Origin: Lysobacteraceae bacterium
Lineage (GTDB): Bacteria; Pseudomonadota; Gammaproteobacteria; Xanthomonadales; Rhodanobacteraceae
Assembly: GCA_018971925.1 (NCBI GenBank)
Contig: JAGWZT010000131.1
Location: 1-6,126 of the forward strand
DNA: 6,126 bases
Direction of reading: 5' to 3'
Shown here: positions 1 through 4,521 of the stretch, piece after piece
Position numbering within the stretch: the first letter of the stretch is position 1
Layout: every line of letters begins with the position of its first letter
Notes under the pieces: model-generated
Databases searched by the model: none
What the model was told of the DNA's origin: nothing
What the model saw: the letters and a program-made list of their open reading frames with translations, nothing else
Made by a program: the position numbers and the translations under genes

Positions 1-56
1 ACGGCATTCATCGGATTGCCGTGGCCGACGAACAGGGTAGGCATGCGTGCCATCAT
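1..56 (-). CDS. ygiD: YgiD-type 4,5-DOPA extradiol dioxygenase (LigB superfamily), N-terminus only
   Basis: Only the first 18 or so codons are in the window; the gene continues past position 1. They read MMARMPTLFVGHGNPMNAV. This closely matches the start of E. coli YgiD as I recall it (RMPALFLGHGSPMN), including the His of the G-H-G-(S/N)-P-M-N motif, which is a metal ligand in that family. YgiD-type enzymes are cytosolic, Zn-dependent proteins that open catechol rings such as DOPA; the physiological substrate is often unknown. The start at 56 gives an ATGA overlap with the upstream TRIC gene's stop and has GGAG at 64-67, seven bases upstream. ATG at 53 or 44 is also in frame and possible. 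The overlap implies translational coupling in one operon. The call rests on a short peptide, so the family is likely but not certain. Confidence 0.72.
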   Translation of the reverse strand, partial: MMARMPTLFVGHGNPMNA

Positions 57-679
57 GCTTCATCTCCGGATCCGCGTGCATGAGGAAGGTGCCAGCCGTG
101 CCGGATCGCCATGTAACGCAACGCGAAACAGGCCAGCCCGCCGACGATCGCGGTGGGCACTGCCTGGATGCCGAGCACGTGGCCAACGACCACGATCGCC
201 GCGCCGACCAGCGCCGCCAGTGCGTAGAGATCGGAACGCAGCACGGTCGGAATCTGCATCACCAGTACATCGCGCAGCATGCCGCCGCCGATGCCCGTGA
301 GCATGCCGAGCAGCGCCGCCATCACCGGATTGAGTCCGTGCAACAAGGCCTTTTCGGCACCCGCCACCGCGAAGAACGCCAGGCCCACCGCGTCGAACCA
401 CAACACGGCGTTGTTGTGCCGCGTTACCACCGGATCCCGGAAGAACACGATCAAACCGGCAAGCACGGATACGCCGAGATAGTTCAAGCTTGAAATCGCT
501 GCCGGCGGTACCGCGCCGATCAGCAGGTCGCGGGTGATGCCACCGACGTTGCCGGCCGCGAACGCCAGCACCATCACGCCGAAGATGTCCAGCCGATATT
601 TCACGGCGGCCACCGCGCCGCTGATCGCGAACACGAAGGTACCGCCGAGATCCAGCACCGTCACCAGGATATGGTTCAT
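53..679 (-). CDS. TRIC/UPF0126 family membrane protein (YadS/YicG-like, 'glycine transporter' domain pair)
   Basis: A 208-residue integral inner-membrane protein that is hydrophobic almost throughout, as expected for the seven-helix bacterial TRIC-type fold built from two repeats. Each repeat has a Gly-rich turn followed by Arg-Asp: GNVGGITRDLLIG around residues 43-55, and GIGGGMLRDVLV around 129-140 (RD at 50-51 and 136-137). Pfam models this as a tandem Gly_transporter (UPF0126) domain. Homologues have been linked to monovalent cation conductance and to glycine uptake; the substrate here cannot be read from sequence. ATG at 679 is chosen because AGGGAG (689-694) lies nine bases upstream. 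The longer GTG start at 703 has no ribosome binding site and sits near the predicted transcription start. The tail (RHGWHLPHARGSGDEA) is polar and probably cytoplasmic. The stop overlaps the dioxygenase start, so the two are co-translated. Confidence 0.9.
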   Translation of the reverse strand: MNHILVTVLDLGGTFVFAISGAVAAVKYRLDIFGVMVLAFAAGNVGGITRDLLIGAVPPAAISSLNYLGVSVLAGLIVFFRDPVVTRHNNAVLWFDAVGLAFFAVAGAEKALLHGLNPVMAALLGMLTGIGGGMLRDVLVMQIPTVLRSDLYALAALVGAAIVVVGHVLGIQAVPTAIVGGLACFALRYMAIRHGWHLPHARGSGDEA

Positions 680-688
680 GGACGAACG

Positions 689-694
689 CTCCCT
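689..694 (-). promoter_or_regulatory. Ribosome binding site deciding the TRIC gene start
   Basis: On the minus strand this reads AGGGAG, nine bases before ATG at 679. It supports the 208-residue form over the longer GTG start at 703, which has no comparable site upstream. Confidence 0.65.
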
Positions 695-708
695 GCGGGC
701 CACGCCGG

Positions 709-730
709 ACTATACGCCCACATGGCGTAT
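709..730 (-). promoter_or_regulatory. Inverted repeat overlapping a candidate -10 element, upstream of the TRIC-dioxygenase pair
   Basis: Positions 712-718 (ATACGCC) and 724-730 (GGCGTAT) form a perfect 7-bp inverted repeat with a 5-base spacer. On the minus strand TATAGT at 714-709 matches the sigma-70 -10 consensus at five of six positions and would start a transcript about 22 bases before the TRIC ATG at 679. No good -35 hexamer is seen at 16-18 bp spacing. The arrangement fits an operator overlapping a promoter, or simply a small hairpin after the M20 stop. There is no T-run after the stem, so a rho-independent terminator is unlikely. Function is inferred. Confidence 0.3.
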
Positions 731-749
731 CGACCGACGCGTGACCGCG

Positions 750-2018
750 TCATGCCGCCAGCCATATCCGCGAGGCGACCACCAGCGCTTCGACGCCGGT
801 CTCGAGCGTCGGATGGATCACCGGCAGGAAGCGCGGGTTGTGATTCGTCGGCAGCTCGTTGATGCGGTTTGCGGCCTTCGCCTTCGCGTAAATGTCCGGA
901 TCGGTACCGCCCACGAACCAGAATACCGAGGGCGCGCCCCATTCGGAACCGAACGATCCGAAATCCTCGCTCGCCGATGCGGGACCGGTTTCGTGGACGC
1001 GATCCGAAGAAAAGTATTGGCGAAAGGCTTCCGCCACGCGCTTGCTCGCGGCGGTATCGTTGACGGCCAGCGGGTAACGATCCAGCGGCGTGATTTCCGG
1101 TTTCCTCGGCGCTCCCGACGCTTCGGCTTCTGCGTTGACGATGCGCTCGATCGCGGCCAGCACGCGCCTGCGCACGCCCTCATCGAACGAGCGCACGTTG
1201 AGCTTGATGATTGCTTCGTCCGGAATCACGTTCTCCTTGGTGCCGGCCTGCAGCGCGCCGACGGTGACCACCGCGGATTCCGCCGCCGCCACTTCGCGCG
1301 ACACGATGGTCTGCAGCCGCAGCACGACCGCCGCGGCCATCACCACGGGATCGATGCTGGCTTGCGGCATTGATCCATGGGCACCGCGTCCGAACAGCCG
1401 AATCTGCAGACTGTCGGCCGCGGAAGTGATCGCGCCGGTGCGTCCGCCGAGCTTGCCGGCCGGTCCAACCATCACGTGCTGGCCAAGTACGACATCCGGT
1501 TTCGGAAAACGCTTGAACAGGCCGTCATCGATCATCGCCTGCGCGCCCGCGGCGGTTTCTTCCGCGGGCTGGAACACGGCAATCAACGTGCCGTGCCAGG
1601 CATCGCGCGCCTGCGCCATCAGCGCCGTCGCGCCGGCCAGCCAGGTGACATGCATGTCATGGCCGCATGCGTGCATCACCGGCACGGTTTTTCCTTCCGG
1701 ATCGGTTGCCTTGACCTTGCTGGCATACGGCACGCCGGTCGCCTCCTCGACCGGCAGCGCGTCCATGTCGGCGCGCAGCATCACGGTCGGACCATCACCG
1801 TTGCGCAACAGCCCGACGACTCCGGTGTTGCCGACGCCGGTCGTCACGTCAAAGCCAGCGGCACGCAACCGCTCCGCGGCGATGCCCGCGGTGCGTGTTT
1901 CCTGCATGGACAGTTCCGGATGCGCGTGCACGTCCCTGTATAGCGCCTCCAAATCAGGCAGCAATGTGCCGAGGCCCTGCAAGATCGGATTCGATGCCGC
2001 GGTTGCTGTCGTGTTCAT
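750..2018 (-). CDS. M20-family metal-dependent amidohydrolase (hippurate hydrolase / N-acyl-amino-acid amidohydrolase type)
   Basis: A 422-residue enzyme of the M20D/amidohydrolase family, which hydrolyses N-acyl or aryl-amide bonds of amino-acid conjugates using a two-metal centre. Family motifs appear in order: HAHPELS (~31-37), MLRADMDALPVEE (~80-92), HACGHD (116-121), PAEET (161-165), GQHV (179-182), the dimerisation-domain motif GRGAHGSMPQ (~210-219), SEDFG (~360-364) and TNHNPRF (~391-397). Expected metal ligands Cys118, His120, Glu164, His181 and His393 are all present, with Glu163 as the likely general base. Nothing is truncated, and the length is somewhat above the roughly 390 residues usual for the family. 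No signal peptide is visible, so it should be cytosolic. ATG at 2018 has GGAGGA eight bases upstream; the upstream in-frame GTGs at 2024 and 2021 sit too close to that site. The exact acyl and amino-acid substrate (hippurate, acetyl-amino acids, auxin-type conjugates) cannot be told. It is the first gene of a leftward run leading to the TRIC gene after a 70-base gap. Confidence 0.94.
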   Translation of the reverse strand: MNTTATAASNPILQGLGTLLPDLEALYRDVHAHPELSMQETRTAGIAAERLRAAGFDVTTGVGNTGVVGLLRNGDGPTVMLRADMDALPVEEATGVPYASKVKATDPEGKTVPVMHACGHDMHVTWLAGATALMAQARDAWHGTLIAVFQPAEETAAGAQAMIDDGLFKRFPKPDVVLGQHVMVGPAGKLGGRTGAITSAADSLQIRLFGRGAHGSMPQASIDPVVMAAAVVLRLQTIVSREVAAAESAVVTVGALQAGTKENVIPDEAIIKLNVRSFDEGVRRRVLAAIERIVNAEAEASGAPRKPEITPLDRYPLAVNDTAASKRVAEAFRQYFSSDRVHETGPASASEDFGSFGSEWGAPSVFWFVGGTDPDIYAKAKAANRINELPTNHNPRFLPVIHPTLETGVEALVVASRIWLAA

Positions 2019-2026
2019 CACCACTT

Positions 2027-2032
2027 TCCTCC
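2027..2032 (-). promoter_or_regulatory. Strong ribosome binding site of the M20 amidohydrolase gene
   Basis: GGAGGA on the minus strand, followed by eight bases and then ATG at 2018. It rules out the in-frame GTG at 2024, which would be two bases away, and disfavours the one at 2021, which would be five bases away. Confidence 0.7.
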
Positions 2033-2062
2033 GGACTCATGGCGAGCTTCCATCGCGCTGCA

Positions 2063-2076
2063 ACGCCGTTCGGCGT
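2063..2076 (-). other. Small hairpin in the probable leader of the M20 gene
   Basis: ACGCC (2063-2067) and GGCGT (2072-2076) are perfect complements around a four-base loop, about 45 bases upstream of ATG 2018. If transcription begins near 2097 the hairpin lies in the 5' leader. It is short, and such pairs arise often by chance in GC-rich DNA. Confidence 0.25.
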
Positions 2077-2204
2077 GCCGCCGCAGGTCTGTGCACCGCG
2101 CAAACTCTACACCTCGCGTGTGACGTTGGCGGAGTGTCCGAGTCCGTCCAGCGTACACGGGGTGTTGACGTCCGGCCTGCTGAAGTTGCCCGTCCTGCAG
2201 CGCG

Positions 2205-2214
2205 TCTCGCGAGA
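2205..2214. other. 10-bp perfect palindrome upstream of the COG2910 reductase gene
   Basis: TCTCGCGAGA is its own reverse complement and ends 54 bases before ATG 2269. The size and position would suit a half-buried regulator site, but no regulator gene is present in the window, and a single copy gives little support. Confidence 0.22.
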
Positions 2215-2254
2215 ACCACCAACTGGATCGAGCTGCGGTTCATCACGATACGTC

Positions 2255-2260
2255 GAGGAG
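2255..2260 (+). promoter_or_regulatory. Ribosome binding site of the COG2910 reductase gene
   Basis: GAGGAG, eight bases before ATG 2269. It decides the start, because the reading frame is open for more than 1 kb upstream and frame length alone would give a far too long protein. Confidence 0.7.
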
Positions 2261-2268
2261 GCGCCGGC

Positions 2269-2880
2269 ATGAAAATCGCGTTGATCGGCTCGAGCGGCCG
2301 CGTGGGTTCCCGCTTGTTGGCAGAGATGTCGCGGCGTGGCCACGAAGTCACTGGCATCGCACGGAATACCCGTGACGTGTCGCCACAAGCACACTTGACG
2401 TTTCGATCCGCGGACGCCAACCAGCCATCCCGAATCGCGCCGGTGTTGCGCGGCCACGACGCGGTCGTCAGCGCCATGAAGTTTGCCGCAACCGATCCGC
2501 ACGCCGTGATCGCCGCGGTCAAACAGGCCGCCGTCAAGCGACTGATGGTTGTCGGCGGCGCGGGCAGCCTGGAGGTTTCGCCGGGCGTCCTGTTGATGGA
2601 TACAGCCGATTTTCCGGACGCCTACAAACCGGAAGCCGCGGCAGGCCGCAAGTTTCTCGGCGTCCTGCGCGACGAGAAGGAACTGGATTGGACTTTCCTG
2701 TCGCCTTCCGCCGAATTCGTACCCGGCGAGCGGACCGGCACGTTCCGCCTCGGCCACGACCAGTTGCTCATCGGCGCGGATGGCAAAAGCTGGATCTCGA
2801 TGGAGGATTACGCGATCGCGTTCGTCGACGAGCTGGAAACGCCACGGCATACGCGCCAACGCTTCACTGTTGGATATTGA
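2269..2880 (+). CDS. NAD(P)-binding oxidoreductase, COG2910 'NADH-flavin reductase'-type atypical SDR
   Basis: A 203-residue single-domain Rossmann protein with no membrane segment, so cytosolic. The N-terminus has the dinucleotide motif GSSGRVG (residues 7-13) directly after the first beta strand. Further family marks are VVSAMK (66-71), VVGGAGSLEV (94-103), the segment WTFLSPSAEFVPGERTG (141-157) and the C-terminal ISMEDYAIAFVDELE (176-190) followed by QRFTVGY. This pattern, with SP-x-A-x-F-x-PGERTG and S-x-EDYA-x-A-x-x-DELE, is typical of COG2910 proteins (YwnB-like), and the length is normal for them. The family is annotated as a putative NADH-flavin reductase or NmrA-like redox-sensing protein; the true substrate is usually unknown. 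GAGGAG at 2255-2260 lies eight bases before the ATG and fixes the start. It is the only plus-strand gene: divergent from the M20 gene, convergent with the EmrB pair, and probably monocistronic within this window. Confidence 0.93.
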   Translation: MKIALIGSSGRVGSRLLAEMSRRGHEVTGIARNTRDVSPQAHLTFRSADANQPSRIAPVLRGHDAVVSAMKFAATDPHAVIAAVKQAAVKRLMVVGGAGSLEVSPGVLLMDTADFPDAYKPEAAAGRKFLGVLRDEKELDWTFLSPSAEFVPGERTGTFRLGHDQLLIGADGKSWISMEDYAIAFVDELETPRHTRQRFTVGY

Positions 2881-2913
2881 GATCTGCCGGATACGCGAAA
2901 GCGCCTTCTCAAT
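2876..2913. terminator. Inverted repeat spanning the two convergent stop codons, possible bidirectional terminator
   Basis: ATTGAGA (2876-2882) and TCTCAAT (2907-2913) are perfect complements around a 24-base loop. The loop contains a minor CGC-GAAA-GCG hairpin (2894-2903). The left arm contains the reductase TGA and the right arm contains the EmrB2 stop. No T-run follows on either strand and the outer stem is AT-rich, so this is a weak candidate. Nothing else in the 28-base convergent gap looks like a terminator. Confidence 0.22.
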
Positions 2914-4516
2914 GCCCGCCTGCCGCCGCGCCGCCGCGCGCGATGAACGGCGGCTTGGCCAGCCACACCACCCCGATCAGCAGGAAGAATCCGATCCCGA
3001 GGCCATCGAAGAGATGGTTGAAGGAAATCTGCATGCTCTGCTGGGTGATGACGCCGTTGATGCCTGCCGCGTAGTGCTGCAGCGAACCGCCCATTGCGGC
3101 CACGCTCTGGCGGACCTGGGGATTGAACGGGTTGATGTGTTCGGCGAGGTTGGCATGGCTGACCACACCGCCACGCAGCCACAGATAGGTCACGATGGAT
3201 ACCGCGAAGCTCGCCCCGACCGTGCGCAGGAACGTCGCGGATCCGGAACCTTCCGCAATTTCCTGACCCTCCAGATCCGACAACAGGATCGTGAGGATCG
3301 GCATGAAGAACAGCGCGATGCCGAGTCCAAGCATCAGTTCCGTCAGCGCCACGGCCCAGAAGTCGACTTCCGTGTCGAAGCTTCCGAAGCGGAAGCAGAT
3401 GAAGCCCATCACCGCGAACGAAAACGCGGTGAGCCAGCGCAGGTCAAACTTGTGCGCGTACTTGCCGACCCAGAACGTCAGCAGGATCGGGATGACGCCG
3501 ATGGGCGCGGCCGCGAGGCCCGACCACAGCGCGGTGTATCCGAGCACGTTCTGCAACCACAGCGGCAGCAGCAGCGAGATGGAGAAGAACAACGCGAATG
3601 CCAGTACCAGCGCGAGCGTGCCCGCGGCGAAGTTGCGGTGGCGGAACAGGCGCAAATCCACCAGTGGCTCGTCGTCGGTAAGTTCCCAGATCACCCACAC
3701 CGCCAGCGAAATCGTGGCGACGATCGCCAGCAGAATGATGGTGTGGGAATGGAACCAGTCGAGGTCGTTGCCCTTGTCCAGCAGGATCTGCAGCGACCCA
3801 ACGCCGAGGATCAGGGTGATCACGCCCACCCAGTCGATGCGCGCCTTGCGCAATTGTTCGACGCGCTTGCCCATCTGCACCGCGACGAGGCCGCAGGCAA
3901 TGACACCGATCGGAACGTTGATGAAGAAGATCCACCGCCACGAATACGAATCCGTGATCCAGCCGCCCGCGACCGGCCCAACGATCGGCGCCACCACCGT
4001 GATCATCGCGATGATCGCCAGCGCCATGCCGCGTTTGTCACGCGGATAGATCGACACCATCAGGCTTTGCGTGATCGGGTACATCGGCCCGCACACCGCG
4101 CCCTGCATGGCACGGAACATCACCAGCATCGCAAGGCTGGTGGCAAAACCGCAGGCCAGCGAGAAAAGCGAAAACAGCAGCACCGCCCACACGAACACTT
4201 TCACCTCGCCGAAACGACGCGAGAGGAAACCGGTCATCGGCAGCGTGATCGCCTGCGCCACGGTGAACGAGGTGATCACCCAGGTGGACTGATCCTGGCT
4301 TGCGCCGAGGTTGCCGGCAATGGTCGGCAACGACACGTTGGCAATGGTCATGTCCAGCACCTGCATGAAGGTGCCGAGCGACAGGCCGATCGTTGCCAGC
4401 GACAGGCTGGCGGGGCGGAACGCGCCAAACCCTGCGGCAACCTCGCGCGCTCTCAGGCTCTCGGCCAATTCCTCGGCTTCCTCCGGAGCATTCGTCCTGG
4501 TGTCACCAACAGACAT
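2909..4516 (-). CDS. emrB: EmrB-type DHA2 family multidrug:H+ antiporter, second (downstream) copy
   Basis: A 535-residue inner-membrane MFS transporter of the 14-helix DHA2 family; E. coli EmrB is about 512. EmrB exports hydrophobic drugs and uncouplers using the proton gradient, through an EmrA adaptor and a TolC-type outer-membrane channel. Visible signatures: LDMTIANVSLPTIAGNLGAS in helix 1, the loop 2-3 motif A GFLSRRFGEVK (~96-106), antiporter motif C APIVGPVAGG (~176-185), WELTDDEPLVDLRLF (~277-291), FFMPILTILLSDLEG (~403-417) and the tail VWLAKPPFIARGG. The C-terminus is Gly-rich and ends in His, as I recall for E. coli EmrB. The first 32 residues are a polar extension with an acidic run (PEEAEELAES), longer than in the neighbouring copy. 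ATG 4516 lies five bases after the upstream copy's stop. There is no strong ribosome binding site, so translational coupling is likely. An in-frame upstream ATG at 4582 lies inside the other gene and gives a basic, non-homologous leader. Confidence 0.95.
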   Translation of the reverse strand: MSVGDTRTNAPEEAEELAESLRAREVAAGFGAFRPASLSLATIGLSLGTFMQVLDMTIANVSLPTIAGNLGASQDQSTWVITSFTVAQAITLPMTGFLSRRFGEVKVFVWAVLLFSLFSLACGFATSLAMLVMFRAMQGAVCGPMYPITQSLMVSIYPRDKRGMALAIIAMITVVAPIVGPVAGGWITDSYSWRWIFFINVPIGVIACGLVAVQMGKRVEQLRKARIDWVGVITLILGVGSLQILLDKGNDLDWFHSHTIILLAIVATISLAVWVIWELTDDEPLVDLRLFRHRNFAAGTLALVLAFALFFSISLLLPLWLQNVLGYTALWSGLAAAPIGVIPILLTFWVGKYAHKFDLRWLTAFSFAVMGFICFRFGSFDTEVDFWAVALTELMLGLGIALFFMPILTILLSDLEGQEIAEGSGSATFLRTVGASFAVSIVTYLWLRGGVVSHANLAEHINPFNPQVRQSVAAMGGSLQHYAAGINGVITQQSMQISFNHLFDGLGIGFFLLIGVVWLAKPPFIARGGAAAGGH

Positions 4517-4521
4517 GACGA

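Larger units (their letters stand above)
2019..2268. promoter_or_regulatory. Divergent intergenic region between the M20 amidohydrolase and the COG2910 reductase
   Basis: These 250 bases lie between two divergently transcribed starts and must hold the promoters for both. No convincing consensus sigma-70 promoter is seen. For the leftward gene, TAGAGT on the minus strand (2109-2104) is a four-of-six -10 candidate without a matching -35. For the rightward gene, TTGACG at 2165-2170 resembles a -35 but has no -10 at about 17 bp. Other content: the hairpin ACGCC-GTTC-GGCGT (2063-2076), two TGACGT words 45 bp apart (2121-2126 and 2166-2171), and the palindrome TCTCGCGAGA (2205-2214). The plus frame of the rightward gene happens to stay open across this stretch, but it shows no protein-like sequence or ribosome binding site before 2255, so I see no gene here. 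Confidence 0.45.

Noticed and set aside
680..703. GTG start at 703 for the TRIC gene
   Set aside because: No ribosome binding site precedes it, and the added residues (ARRERSS) encode the AGGGAG site used by ATG 679.
712..730. Rho-independent terminator between the M20 and TRIC genes
   Set aside because: The stem is only 7 bp and no run of T follows on the minus strand; the overlap with a -10-like hexamer fits a regulatory site better.
534..1373. Plus-strand open frame of 279 codons across the TRIC and M20 genes
   Set aside because: It crosses two well-supported minus-strand genes and their gap, has low-complexity Arg-rich sequence, and shows no start signal.
1090..2880. Plus-strand open frame of 596 codons ending with the COG2910 gene
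   Set aside because: The part before 2269 runs antisense to the M20 gene and then through the divergent intergenic region, with no family-like sequence. The family N-terminus MKIALIGSSG and a good ribosome binding site put the real start at 2269.
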